A stretch of DNA of 64,000 nucleotides from AP-15 sp963712825 (GTDB lineage Bacteria > Pseudomonadota > Alphaproteobacteria > ATCC43930 > CGMCC-115725): positions 310,001 to 374,000 of the forward strand of contig CAVQJP010000013.1 in NCBI GenBank assembly GCA_963712825.1, in the 5' to 3' direction. The first letter of the stretch is position 1; every line of letters begins with the position of its first letter. The position numbers and the translations under genes were made by a program. The notes under the pieces were generated by a model, which saw only the letters and a list, made by a program, of their open reading frames with translations, did no database searches and was not told the origin of the DNA. This document shows positions 26,560 through 34,940 of this stretch, in pieces.

Positions 26560-27159
26560 ATGAACGACACAGCAAACGAACGCGATCGGGCGGTCTCGGC
26601 CGAGGACGCCGCCAACGGCAATGTCGCGGACGCAGCGGAAGCGGCGCCTGAGGCGAGGGTGGCGGCGCTCGAAGCCGAGTTGGCCGAGAACAAGGAGCGG
26701 CTGCTGCGGGCGCTCGCCGAGACCGAAAACACCCGGCGCCGGGGCCAGCGCGAGCGCGAGGACGCCTCCAAATACGCGATCGCCGGGTTTGCCAAGGACC
26801 TGCTCTCGGCCGCCGACAATCTGCGCCGGGCGCTCGACAGCCTGCCCGAGGCCGAGATCAGGGACGAGCGCACCCGCAGCCTATTGGCCGGGGTGGCGGC
26901 GACCGAGAGGGAATTGCTGTCGGTGTTCGAGCGCCACGGCATGCGCCGGATCGACCCGCGGGGCGAGCGCTTTGATCACAATTTCCACCAGGCGATCTTT
27001 GAAGCCGAGCGGACGGACCAGCCGGCCGGCACGATCTTCGAGGTGTTGCAGCCCGGCTACGTGCTGCATGACCGGCTGCTGCGCCCGGCGATGGTCGGCG
27101 TCGCAAAGCAGCCGGCACGGCCCGAGGAAGAGCGCGCGAACCCGGCCGGGCCGTTGTAG
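26560..27159 (+). CDS. grpE: Nucleotide exchange factor GrpE
   Basis: Releases ADP from DnaK. A 199-residue protein with a charged N-terminus, a long coiled coil (about 35-90, AALEAELAENKERLLRALAE), the AENTRRRGQREREDASKYAI segment and the beta-wing ending FDHNFHQAIFEAE and GYVLHDRLLRPAMVGVA. Start ATG 26560, five bases after hrcA, so hrcA and grpE are co-transcribed. Confidence 0.96.
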   Translation: MNDTANERDRAVSAEDAANGNVADAAEAAPEARVAALEAELAENKERLLRALAETENTRRRGQREREDASKYAIAGFAKDLLSAADNLRRALDSLPEAEIRDERTRSLLAGVAATERELLSVFERHGMRRIDPRGERFDHNFHQAIFEAERTDQPAGTIFEVLQPGYVLHDRLLRPAMVGVAKQPARPEEERANPAGPL

Positions 27160-27181
27160 CGCTATGATCGCTAACATATAT
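27153..27181 (+). promoter_or_regulatory. Possible heat-shock sigma-factor (RpoH) promoter for dnaK
   Basis: GTTG at 27153-27156, 18 bases, then CATATAT at 27175-27181. This loosely matches the alphaproteobacterial RpoH pattern CTTG-N17/18-CYTATNT. It overlaps the grpE stop codon and lies about 100 bases before dnaK. The match is imperfect. Confidence 0.35.
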
Positions 27182-27218
27182 AGCTTTGCAAAGTCAGGGG
27201 ATGACTGACCAACCACTT

Positions 27219-27248
27219 CCCGGGGGATCGGGACGGTGCTTCCCCGGG
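27219..27248 (+). promoter_or_regulatory. Hairpin in the grpE-dnaK spacer
   Basis: CCCGGGG (27219-27225) pairs perfectly with CCCCGGG (27242-27248) around a 16-base loop, in the presumed dnaK 5' leader and about 30 bases before the start codon. A smaller AGTCA/TGACT stem lies just upstream at 27192-27206. No U-run follows, so it is more likely a leader or processing structure than a terminator. Confidence 0.5.
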
Positions 27249-27279
27249 CCGCCCGGTCCTGCTTTGAAATGAGGTGTCC

Positions 27280-29235
27280 ATGAGCAAGGTCATCGGTATC
27301 GATCTCGGCACAACCAACTCTTGCGTTGCCGTGATGGAAGGCAAGAGCGCCAAAGTGATCGAAAACAGCGAGGGGATGCGCACCACCCCCTCGATGGTCG
27401 CGTTCACCGATTCGGGTGAGCGCCTGGTCGGCCAGGCGGCAAAGCGCCAGGCGGTGACCAACCCCGAAAACACGTTTTTTGCGATCAAGCGGCTGATCGG
27501 GCGCCGGTTTACCGACCCGATGGTCAAAAAGGACACCGACCTCGTCCCGTACAAGATCATCTCGGGCGACAACGGCGACGCCTGGGTCGAGAGCCGCGGT
27601 AAGAAGTACGCGCCGTCGCAGATCAGCGCTTTCATCCTGCAAAAGATGAAGGAAACCGCCGAATCCTATCTCGGCGAGACCGTCACCGAGGCGGTCATCA
27701 CCGTCCCGGCCTATTTCAACGACAGCCAGCGCCAGGCTACCAAGGACGCCGGCAAGATCGCCGGGCTTGAAGTGCTGCGCATCATCAACGAGCCGACCGC
27801 GGCGGCACTCGCCTACGGCATGGAGCGCAAGGGTACCGGCACGATCGCGGTCTACGACCTTGGCGGCGGCACCTTTGACATTTCGGTGCTTGAAATCGGC
27901 GACGGCGTGTTCGAGGTCAAGTCGACCAACGGCGACACCTTCCTCGGCGGCGAAGATTTCGACAAGAACATCATCGACTATCTCGCCGACGAGTTCAAAA
28001 AGGAGCAGGGAATCGACCTGCGCAGCGACCGTCTTGCCTTGCAGCGGCTGAAGGAGGCGGCGGAAAAGGCCAAGATCGAGCTGTCGTCGTCGATGCAGAC
28101 CGACGTCAACCTGCCGTTCATCACGGCTGACCAGCACGGGCCCAAGCACCTCAACATCAAATTGACGCGGGCCAAGCTCGAGGCATTGGTCGAGGATTTG
28201 ATCCAGCGCACGATCGGGCCGTGCCGCAACGCCCTCAAGGATGCCGGGCTCAAGGCCTCGGAGATCGACGAGGTGATCCTGGTCGGCGGCATGACGCGCA
28301 TGCCCAAGGTCATCGACGCGGTCAAGCAGTTCTTCGGCAAGGAGCCCAATCGCAGCGTCAACCCCGACGAGGTCGTGGCGATCGGCGCCGCGATCCAGGC
28401 CGGCGTGCTGAAGGGCGAGGTCAAGGACGTCCTGCTGCTCGACGTGACCCCGCTGTCGCTCGGCATCGAGACCCTGGGCGGCGTCTTCACCCGCCTCATC
28501 GACCGCAACACGACGATCCCGACCAAAAAGAGCCAGACCTTTTCGACCGCCGAAGACAGCCAGACCGCGGTTACGATCCGCGTCTTCCAGGGCGAGCGCG
28601 AGATGGCGGCCGACAACAAGCTCTTGGGTCAGTTTGACCTGGTCGGCATCCCGCCGGCGCCGCGCGGCATGCCGCAGGTCGAGGTCACCTTTGACATCGA
28701 CGCCAACGGCATCGTCCAGGTCTCGGCGCGGGACAAGGCGACCGGCAAGGAGCAGCAGATTCGCATCCAGGCTTCGGGCGGTCTGTCCGAGGCCGACATC
28801 GACAAGATGGTCAAGGATGCCGAGGCTCATGCCGACGAGGACAAGCGCCGCCGCGAGCTGGTCGAAGCCAAGAACAACGCCGACGCGCTGGTCCACACCA
28901 CCGAGCGCACCTTGCGCGAGAACGGCGACAAGATTCCGCAGGGCGACCGCGAGGCGGTCGAGCAGGCGATGCAGGCGCTGAAGGACACGCTCGGCGGCGA
29001 TGATGCCGACCAGATCAAGTCCAAGACCGAGGCGCTGGCCCAGGCCTCAATGAAGATCGGCGAGGCGCTCTACAAGGCCGAGCAGGCGGCGCAGGCGGGC
29101 GCAGGCGGTGCGGACGCAGGCGGCGCCGGTCCGGGCGGCGGCCCGCACGGGGGTGCCCCGGGCGGCGGGGACGACAAGGTCGTTGACGCCGATTTCGAGG
29201 AAGTCGACGATCAGAAAAAGCGCGGCTCCGCGTAA
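27280..29235 (+). CDS. dnaK: Chaperone DnaK (Hsp70)
   Basis: ATP-dependent chaperone, 651 residues. N-terminal ATPase domain: GIDLGTTNSCVAVMEG, phosphate loop VYDLGGGTFDISVLE and GGMTRMPKVI. The substrate-binding domain begins after the linker DVLLLDVTPLSLGIETLGG, and the C-terminus carries a Gly-rich tail ending in DADFEEVDD. Start ATG 27280 after GAGG; a GTG at 27274 is in frame. Works with GrpE (upstream) and DnaJ (downstream). Confidence 0.98.
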   Translation: MSKVIGIDLGTTNSCVAVMEGKSAKVIENSEGMRTTPSMVAFTDSGERLVGQAAKRQAVTNPENTFFAIKRLIGRRFTDPMVKKDTDLVPYKIISGDNGDAWVESRGKKYAPSQISAFILQKMKETAESYLGETVTEAVITVPAYFNDSQRQATKDAGKIAGLEVLRIINEPTAAALAYGMERKGTGTIAVYDLGGGTFDISVLEIGDGVFEVKSTNGDTFLGGEDFDKNIIDYLADEFKKEQGIDLRSDRLALQRLKEAAEKAKIELSSSMQTDVNLPFITADQHGPKHLNIKLTRAKLEALVEDLIQRTIGPCRNALKDAGLKASEIDEVILVGGMTRMPKVIDAVKQFFGKEPNRSVNPDEVVAIGAAIQAGVLKGEVKDVLLLDVTPLSLGIETLGGVFTRLIDRNTTIPTKKSQTFSTAEDSQTAVTIRVFQGEREMAADNKLLGQFDLVGIPPAPRGMPQVEVTFDIDANGIVQVSARDKATGKEQQIRIQASGGLSEADIDKMVKDAEAHADEDKRRRELVEAKNNADALVHTTERTLRENGDKIPQGDREAVEQAMQALKDTLGGDDADQIKSKTEALAQASMKIGEALYKAEQAAQAGAGGADAGGAGPGGGPHGGAPGGGDDKVVDADFEEVDDQKKRGSA

Positions 29236-29269
29236 GCGGCGTCACAGCGTAAAGATCGATTGGGTGCGG

Positions 29270-29297
29270 TCACCCCGGCGCAGCTTCGCCGGGGTGA
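29270..29297 (+). terminator. Hairpin between dnaK and dnaJ (attenuator or terminator)
   Basis: An exact 11-bp inverted repeat: TCACCCCGGCG at 29270-29280 and CGCCGGGGTGA at 29287-29297 with a CAGCTT loop, followed by TTTGT. It lies 35 bases after dnaK. It probably lowers read-through into dnaJ or stabilises the dnaK message, giving more DnaK than DnaJ. Confidence 0.7.
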
Positions 29298-29351
29298 TTT
29301 GTGCCGGCCCACTCTCCAGGCGAACCCCCGCAAGGCGAACCCCCGTCGACC

Positions 29352-30482
29352 ATGGCTAAGCAAGATTATTACGAGGCGCTCGGAGCCTCCCGGTCGGCCA
29401 GCGCCGACGACCTCAAAAAGGCCTATCGCAAGCTGGCGATGCAATTTCACCCCGACCGTAATCCGGGTGACAAAAGCGCCGAACAGAAATTCAAGGACAT
29501 CAACGAAGCCTATGACGTCCTGAAGGACGACCAAAGACGCGCCGCCTACGACCGGTTCGGCCATGCCGCGTTCGAGCAGGGCGGCGGCCGCGGACCCGGC
29601 GATTTCGGGTTTGCCGGCGGGTTTGCCGACATCTTCGACGAGATGTTCGGCGAGTTTGTCGGCGGCGGGCGGCGCACCCAGACCAGCCCGTCGCGCGGCA
29701 GCGACCTGCGCTACAACCTCGAAATCACCCTGGAAGACAGCTTCCGCGGCAAGCAGACGACGATCCGGGTTCCCAACCTTGTCGCCTGCGACCAGTGCCA
29801 CGGCAGCGGCGCCGAGGCCGGGTCAAAGCCGGTCACCTGCGGGGCCTGTCACGGCCGCGGCCGGGTTCGGGCGCAGCAAGGCTTTTTCACGATCGAGCGC
29901 CCCTGTGCCGCCTGCCAGGGTGCGGGCCGCGTGATCGAGAAGCCGTGCCGGTCCTGCGGCGGCCAAGGCCGTGTGCGGCGCGAAAAGACATTGTCGGTCA
30001 ACATTCCGCCCGGTGTCGAGGACGGCATGCGCATCCGCCTCGCCGGCGAGGGCGAGGTCGGGGTCCGCGGCGCTGCACCCGGCGACCTCTACATTTTTGT
30101 CACCGTGGCGGCGCACCCGATCTTTCAGCGCGACGGCGCCAACATCCACTGCCGAGTGCCGATTTCGATCACCACCGCCGCGCTCGGGGGCGCGATCGAG
30201 GTGCCGACTGTCGAGGGCGGCCGGACCAAGGTCGCGGTGCCGGCCGGGACCCAGTCGGGCCGTCAGTTCCGGCTGCGCGGCAAGGGGATGACGGTGCTGC
30301 GCTCGTCGTTGCGCGGCGACATGTTTGTCGAGGCGGTGCTCGAAACCCCGGTCAACCTGACCAAGCGGCAGCAGGAGCTGCTGCGCGAATTCGAGAAGGA
30401 AGGCGACAGCGGCAGCACCCACCCGGAAAGCGAAGGCTTCTTCGCCCGCGTCAAAGAATTTTTTGAGGATTTGAGAGAGTAG
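29352..30482 (+). CDS. dnaJ: Co-chaperone DnaJ (Hsp40)
   Basis: 376 residues with all four canonical parts. J domain residues 1-70 including the HPD motif in AMQFHPDRNPGDKS; Gly/Phe-rich linker (about 72-110); zinc-binding domain with four CxxCxGxG repeats (CDQCHGSG, CGACHGRG, CAACQGAG, CRSCGGQG); C-terminal substrate-binding domains. Start ATG 29352; an in-frame GTG-type start further upstream would add a Pro-rich lead with no family support. Co-transcribed with dnaK across the hairpin. Convergent with imuB. Confidence 0.97.
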   Translation: MAKQDYYEALGASRSASADDLKKAYRKLAMQFHPDRNPGDKSAEQKFKDINEAYDVLKDDQRRAAYDRFGHAAFEQGGGRGPGDFGFAGGFADIFDEMFGEFVGGGRRTQTSPSRGSDLRYNLEITLEDSFRGKQTTIRVPNLVACDQCHGSGAEAGSKPVTCGACHGRGRVRAQQGFFTIERPCAACQGAGRVIEKPCRSCGGQGRVRREKTLSVNIPPGVEDGMRIRLAGEGEVGVRGAAPGDLYIFVTVAAHPIFQRDGANIHCRVPISITTAALGGAIEVPTVEGGRTKVAVPAGTQSGRQFRLRGKGMTVLRSSLRGDMFVEAVLETPVNLTKRQQELLREFEKEGDSGSTHPESEGFFARVKEFFEDLRE

Positions 30483-30668
30483 GTTTAAGTATCGGATAGC
30501 TATTCGGGACGCCAAGACAAGCGGCGCCGGATTGATCATGGGGAGCGGGCATTTTGCGGCGCCGAAAACGCTCGAGGCGCTCGGTGTCGGGCTCGACGCT
30601 CCCGGGCCTACGTTTGCGTCAACGGGCTGCTGGGAGACGACGGTCCCGGATGTGCGGGCAATCAGGGC

Positions 30669-32354
30669 TCAGGCGAAGACGCCGTGGACAAACCAGCGCG
30701 GCGGCTGGCTGCCGCCGGGCAGTCCCGCCCGGAACAGCCAGAAGCGCCGTCCTTCCTCGTCCTCGACCCGGTAGTAGTCGCGGATCGCCCCGGCAGTGCC
30801 CATCCCGACCGCGTCCGATCCTTCGGGCCGCCACCATTCCTCGGCAATCCGCTCCGGCCCGTCGGCTTGCTTTACCCGATGCGCGCGCCGCCGCCAGGTA
30901 AAACGAAACGGCGGGTCGTCGGGCAATACCCACGATGCCGCGACCGGCTCCGGCGGCTCGAACAGCCGGATCGGACGGGGTGGTTTGCCGAAGCCGCTCC
31001 GGAAATGGCCCTCTCCTCCGGCGCGCAGCGGGAGAGGGGGTGAAATACGGACCGAGGCGCGCTCCGGGATATGGTTTTCGCGCGGCTCGAGCCGGTAGAG
31101 CGCCGCCAGGCCGAGCCGGTTGCCGAGCCGGTCGAGCAGGGCTGCGACGCCCTCTCCCCCCATGCTTCCCTCTCCCCCCGTGCTTCCCGTTCCCCCCAGG
31201 CTTCCCTTTCCCATTGTCTCCCTCGCCGGCGCCCCGGAAGGGGAAGGGAGAGGGCCGGAGTGGGTGGCGGCGGTGTGGCGGGGAAGGGCGACCTGCTCGG
31301 GCGGCAACGGCTCGACCGCAAAGGCGGCAAGGATCATGTCCTCGACCCCGAGACCGGGATCGACGGTGTCGAGCCGCTCCTTGAACAGGGCGGCGATGTG
31401 CCGCGGGTCGCGGCTTGGCCGCGCGGTGCCGAGCGCCACCCGCTCGACCCGGCCGTCGACCCGGTGAAAGGCGAGGACCAGCCGCCGCGCTCCAGTCCCC
31501 TCCCGCGCCAGGCGGCCCACCAGATCCTCGGCCAGCCGTTCGGCGGCAAGCGCAAGATCGGCGGGGTCGGCGATCGGCTCGGCAAAGCTCAGCCGCACCC
31601 GCCGGGCCGGGGTTTCGCCCAAGGGCGACAACGGCTCGGGCAGGTCTCCCCGGGCCTGGTCGAGGCGCTGCGCCACGGCCGCGCCAAAGCGGCGCCCCAA
31701 GGCGTCGCGCGGCATGGCACAGAGATCGCCGATCTTCTTCAGCCCGACCCGCCGCAGCCCTTGCGCCGTCACCGGGTCGAGACGCAATGCCTCGACCGGG
31801 AGCGGGGCGAGAGCGGCGCATATCTGTCCCGGTGCCAGGACAAGGGTGCGCCGGCCGGCTTCGGCAAAGCGGGCATAGGCCCAGGCGGCCCCAAGCGTGT
31901 CGGCAATGGCGACATGGACGGCGACGCCCTGGCGGTCGAGCCGGGCCGACAGATCGGCGGCGAGCACGCTCTCGCCGCCCCAAAGGTGGGCGCAGCCGGT
32001 GATCTCGATCTTTATCCCGTCGACCCCGTCGGGGGCGGTCCACGGGCTGTAGCGGCCGCACCATTCCGCCAGCCGCCGCAAGGCAGCGGCGTCCTTTGCC
32101 GGTTCGGCGGCAGCGGTGGCGAGGCCGGGCACAAACGACAGCGCGTCTGCCAGCGTCATGCCGGGAGCGAGGCCGGCAGCCGCCGCTGCCGGGTTGACGG
32201 CGGCGAGCAGGCGCCGCCCGGCGGCGTCGGCTACGGTCGCGAACGCCTCCTCAGCCGGTGCGGCGGATGCGTTCCGGCCGGAAGACGCCGCTGCCGTCCG
32301 GCGCCGCCGGTCGATCGCCCAGTGCTGCAGCCAGAGATACAGGATCCGTCGCAT
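30669..32354 (-). CDS. imuB: ImuB, inactive Y-family polymerase-like protein, with repeat-derived inserts
   Basis: Scaffold of the ImuA-ImuB-DnaE2 translesion-synthesis mutasome. It starts MRRILYLWLQHWAIDRRRR; the Y-family core follows, with the region where the catalytic acidic residues normally sit reading DGVDGIKIEITGCAHLWGGE, then a helix-hairpin-helix region VGLKKIGDLCAMPRDALGRR. Length 561 residues. Two stretches look foreign: about residues 360-405 (three GSxGGx repeats, from 31140-31275) and about 430-450 (from 31005-31060). The start overlaps imuA by 104 bases. No dnaE2 follows; dnaJ is convergent. Confidence 0.88.
   Translation of the reverse strand: MRRILYLWLQHWAIDRRRRTAAASSGRNASAAPAEEAFATVADAAGRRLLAAVNPAAAAAGLAPGMTLADALSFVPGLATAAAEPAKDAAALRRLAEWCGRYSPWTAPDGVDGIKIEITGCAHLWGGESVLAADLSARLDRQGVAVHVAIADTLGAAWAYARFAEAGRRTLVLAPGQICAALAPLPVEALRLDPVTAQGLRRVGLKKIGDLCAMPRDALGRRFGAAVAQRLDQARGDLPEPLSPLGETPARRVRLSFAEPIADPADLALAAERLAEDLVGRLAREGTGARRLVLAFHRVDGRVERVALGTARPSRDPRHIAALFKERLDTVDPGLGVEDMILAAFAVEPLPPEQVALPRHTAATHSGPLPSPSGAPARETMGKGSLGGTGSTGGEGSMGGEGVAALLDRLGNRLGLAALYRLEPRENHIPERASVRISPPLPLRAGGEGHFRSGFGKPPRPIRLFEPPEPVAASWVLPDDPPFRFTWRRRAHRVKQADGPERIAEEWWRPEGSDAVGMGTAGAIRDYYRVEDEEGRRFWLFRAGLPGGSQPPRWFVHGVFA
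31005..31275. repeat. CCCTCTCC-type repeats inside imuB
   Basis: Two segments match the intergenic repeat family: 31010-31045 (CCCTCTCC, CCGGCGCGC, GGGAGAGGGGGTG) and 31150-31255 (CCCTCTCC, then three 18-bp units around TGCTTCCC and TCCCCCC, then GGGGAAGGGAGAGGG). They are translated in frame, giving SPPLPLRAGGEG and GPLPSPSGAPARET plus a Gly/Ser hexapeptide repeat. Confidence 0.7.
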
Positions 32355-33183
32355 CCGTTGCCTTTCCTTCCCTGACCTCCACTTCCCAGCATGCCGGCTC
32401 GCCGCCGCGGCAGCGCAGCAGCTCGATCCGCCAGCGCGGATGCCCGACCCCCGGTTCCGTGAAACACCCGCGCCCCCCTCTGGGGGAAGAGGGAAGAGTG
32501 AGGGGGGCTTGCCCGCTCCCGACCATCGCCGCCACCCCTCCACCCCAACCCTCTCCCCTTCGGAGGAGAGGGGGAATAGGCGTGTCAAGCCGAGTGGAGA
32601 CGGGCCGCGACGGCAATGCCGCGATGCGCCAGCGCGTCGTCGCGGCGTTGGGCAGATTGCGCTCGCGCGCCGCCTGGCCGCCGTCGCGCCAGCGCCGCAA
32701 TAAAAAAGCAGCGACCCCGGAGCGCTCGGCGGCGAGCTGCAGGCGGCGGCTTGCCACCGCCGGCAAGGCGCCGACTTCGCCGACGACCGCGGCGACGCCC
32801 GATGCGCGCAGCCCTTCCTCGATCGCCCACAGGATATCGGCGTCGCGCGCCCCCCGCACCAGCACCAGCCGCGCCGGGTCGAGCCCTTGCACGGCAAGAC
32901 CGGGTCCGTAGAGATCCGGCCGGGCAAGGCACCACAACACGATGCCGCAGCCTTCCCGCGTTCGTCCGACGATGCCGGCGGCAAAGGCGGCGGCGAGCGC
33001 GCCATCCTCCTCATCGCCGCCGGTCCCGAGGATTTCGTGCAACGCGCCATATGCCAGCCCGCCGCCCGGCAAGACCCGGTCGATCGCGGCGATCCCGAGC
33101 GGCACCACGCCATGCGCCGTTGCCGTCGGGCATTCGATCCGTTGCACTCGTTCGCGCAGCGCCGACAGTGGATCGCGGTTCAT
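32251..33183 (-). CDS. imuA: ImuA, SOS mutagenesis RecA/SulA-like protein, with repeat-derived insert
   Basis: Partner of ImuB in SOS-induced translesion synthesis. The N-terminal region (HGVVPLGIAAIDRVLPGGGL, GALHEILG) and RecA-like core (VLWCLARPDLYGPGL, LVLVRGARDADILWAIEEGL) are typical. Length is 310 residues against about 230-260 usually; the excess lies between WRIAALPSRP and GHPRWRIELLRCRGG, where about 45 residues read as translated repeat (TPIPPLLRRGEGWGGG, LPSSPRGGRG). Start ATG 33183, 22 bases from a candidate LexA box. First gene of imuA-imuB. Confidence 0.88.
   Translation of the reverse strand: MNRDPLSALRERVQRIECPTATAHGVVPLGIAAIDRVLPGGGLAYGALHEILGTGGDEEDGALAAAFAAGIVGRTREGCGIVLWCLARPDLYGPGLAVQGLDPARLVLVRGARDADILWAIEEGLRASGVAAVVGEVGALPAVASRRLQLAAERSGVAAFLLRRWRDGGQAARERNLPNAATTRWRIAALPSRPVSTRLDTPIPPLLRRGEGWGGGVAAMVGSGQAPLTLPSSPRGGRGCFTEPGVGHPRWRIELLRCRGGEPACWEVEVREGKATDATDPVSLAAALGDRPAAPDGSGVFRPERIRRTG
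32462..32580. repeat. CCCTCTCC-type repeats inside imuA
   Basis: Two hairpin-like blocks: CCGCGCCCCCCTCTGGGGG with GAGGGAAGAGTGAGGGGGG (about 32468-32507) and CCCCTCCACCCCAACCC with CTCTCCCC, TTCGGAG and GAGAGGGGG (about 32535-32575). Same family as the intergenic elements at 4994 and 17533. Reading continues in frame through both. Confidence 0.75.
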
Positions 33184-33204
33184 GGCTCCGATCAGGCTCT
33201 CCTG

Positions 33205-33219
33205 GTTGCTATTTTGTTC
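33205..33219. promoter_or_regulatory. Candidate LexA (SOS) box upstream of imuA
   Basis: GTTG-N7-GTTC, one base from the alphaproteobacterial LexA consensus GTTC-N7-GTTC, ending 22 bases upstream of the imuA start codon. The AT-rich spacer CTATTTT fits such boxes. Confidence 0.6.
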
Positions 33220-33432
33220 TGTTAGAGCCGATTGTCAACCGACGTTGCTCGTTGACTCTCCTGTGAAACCCCGCGAGCGAAACGAACACCGGCACATGAA
33301 CGTCGCAGGTGCGCGCGCGCCGCCTCCCACCGCAATTCGAATACCGCACGCGGCGCCTCAGTACCTTACGGCAAGGTGAACCATTCCCCCCCACCCGCGT
33401 TCTTTTTTCAAGAAGCGCTATGAGGTGACGCC

Positions 33433-33636
33433 ATGTGGTGGTGGTTCGTTCTCTGGGTTATTATTATTTGGCTGCTTCTCAGCAGCTTTGGTTACTACGG
33501 CTACCGGCGGTCCTACTATTATGGATCCTACGGTCCGTCCGGCGGCATTGGGTTGCTGGTGGTCCTGTTCGTTGTCTTTTGGCTGGTCATCGCCTTTGCC
33601 GGTCCCCACTGGGGATGGTACGGCTGGTGGTGGTGA
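33433..33636 (+). CDS. Small Trp/Tyr-rich membrane protein
   Basis: A 67-residue protein with two membrane helices (MWWWFVLWVIIIWLLLSSFG and GIGLLVVLFVVFWLVIAFA) separated by a Tyr/Gly-rich loop (YYGYRRSYYYGSYG) and ending HWGWYGWWW. GAGGTG lies 7 bases before the ATG. It resembles short DUF3309-type membrane proteins in general shape only. Function unknown. Convergent with the aminotransferase gene. Confidence 0.65.
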   Translation: MWWWFVLWVIIIWLLLSSFGYYGYRRSYYYGSYGPSGGIGLLVVLFVVFWLVIAFAGPHWGWYGWWW

Positions 33637-33673
33637 TGCCTGCCGGCCAGCTCATCGAATTAGCCGCCGGGGC

Positions 33674-34900
33674 TTACCCCCAGCGGCGCAGCCAGTCGGT
33701 CAGCCGGCGCGCGGCTTCGGCGACCTCTTCGGTCGGACCGGCAAAGGAGAGGCGGACCCAGCCGCCGCCGCGGATCGGGTCAAAATCGAGACCGGGGGTG
33801 ATCGCGACGCCGGTCTCGGTTAAAAGACGCCTACAGAAACCCTCGCTGTCCTCAATCAAATCGGAGATGTCGACATACAGGTAAAACGCGCCGTCGGCCG
33901 GTGCGAAACGCGACACCCCCGCAGCGGACAGCGCCTTGATCAAAAGGTCGCGGTTGACCCGGTAGCGTGCGACATGGCCGTCGAGCTCGGCGCGGCATTC
34001 GAAAGCCGGGATCGCGGCGAGCTGCGACAGCGCCGGCGGCGAGATGTAGAAATTCTGCGCCAGGCACTCGAGCGAACGGGCGAGATCGGGCGGCGCCAGC
34101 ATCCAGCCGAGCCGCCAACCCGTCATGCTGTAATATTTGGAAAAGGAATTGACAACGATCGCCTCGCGCCCCGACGCCCGCGCCGTCGCCGCCTCACTCT
34201 CGTAGGTGATGCCGTGGTAGATCTCGTCGGAAACGAGGCGGACGCCGTGCTCGCGGCAATAACCGGCGAGGCACAACAGGTCGGCGGCGGCGATCATCGT
34301 GCCGGTCGGATTGGCCGGGCTGGCGACGATCAGTCCGTCAAGCGGCCCCGCCGCCGCCAGCAATTCGGGGGTCGGCTGGTAGTGGGTGTTGGCGCCGACC
34401 TCGATCAGCACCGGCTCGATGCCAAGTGCCGCCAGGATGTTGCGGTAGGCGGGATAGCCGGGAACCGCAAGCGCCACCCGGTCGCCGGCTTCGAACGCGG
34501 CGAGAAAGGCGAGCAGAAACGCGGCCGAGGAGCCGGTCGTGACGACGATCTCGGCGGGCTCGACCGCTACCCCATAACGCGCGCGGTAATGGGCCGCGAT
34601 CGCCGTGCGAAGCGGCGCGATGCCGAGGGCGTCGGTATAGCCGATCGGCGCGCCATCGAGCGCCCGCCGCGCCGCGTCGCGCACTGCCTGCGGCGCCGGG
34701 GTGCCGGGTTGGCCGACTTCGAGATGGATCACGTCGGCACCGGCCTCAGCGCGCTCGGTCGCGGCGCGCAACACGTCCATCGCGATAAAGGGCGGCACCT
34801 GGCCGCGACGGGCAGCGCGCAACGTCATTTCCGCAAATGCCTTCTGCTGGTTGCTCGCGGGCCATTCGGCCGCGAAGAGGTTGCCATCGCCGAGCGCCAT
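33674..34900 (-). CDS. PLP-dependent class I/II aminotransferase
   Basis: Fold-type I aminotransferase, 408 residues. The PLP lysine is in NSFSKYYSMTGWRLGW, the pyridine-ring contacts in ASPANPTGTMI and SDEIYHGITYE, and the carboxylate-binding Arg in WVRLSFAG. It resembles aspartate/aromatic aminotransferase relatives; donor and acceptor cannot be fixed. Start ATG 34900 has GGAAGGA about 14 bases upstream; ATG 34828 (MTLRAARRG) with GCGGAA is an alternative. Divergent, by 40 bases, from the FMN reductase gene. Confidence 0.88.
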   Translation of the reverse strand: MALGDGNLFAAEWPASNQQKAFAEMTLRAARRGQVPPFIAMDVLRAATERAEAGADVIHLEVGQPGTPAPQAVRDAARRALDGAPIGYTDALGIAPLRTAIAAHYRARYGVAVEPAEIVVTTGSSAAFLLAFLAAFEAGDRVALAVPGYPAYRNILAALGIEPVLIEVGANTHYQPTPELLAAAGPLDGLIVASPANPTGTMIAAADLLCLAGYCREHGVRLVSDEIYHGITYESEAATARASGREAIVVNSFSKYYSMTGWRLGWMLAPPDLARSLECLAQNFYISPPALSQLAAIPAFECRAELDGHVARYRVNRDLLIKALSAAGVSRFAPADGAFYLYVDISDLIEDSEGFCRRLLTETGVAITPGLDFDPIRGGGWVRLSFAGPTEEVAEAARRLTDWLRRWG

Positions 34901-34940
34901 TGGCTATCACGGGTCCTTCCGCTGCCCGAGGAAAACCACG

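Noticed and set aside
26555..27280. CIRCE operator for HrcA near grpE/dnaK
   Set aside because: No TTAGCACTC-N9-GAGTGCTAA-like sequence was seen here; in alphaproteobacteria it usually precedes groESL.
26881..28896. Long open frame opposite dnaK
   Set aside because: A shadow of the GC-rich dnaK codon pattern, with no family resemblance. The same holds for long frames opposite chvG, pckA, gpmI, argS, gshB and nrdJ.
31141..31260. Frameshift or sequencing noise in imuB
   Set aside because: The low-complexity stretch keeps the reading frame and the conserved ImuB segments resume in frame on both sides, so an in-frame insertion explains it better.
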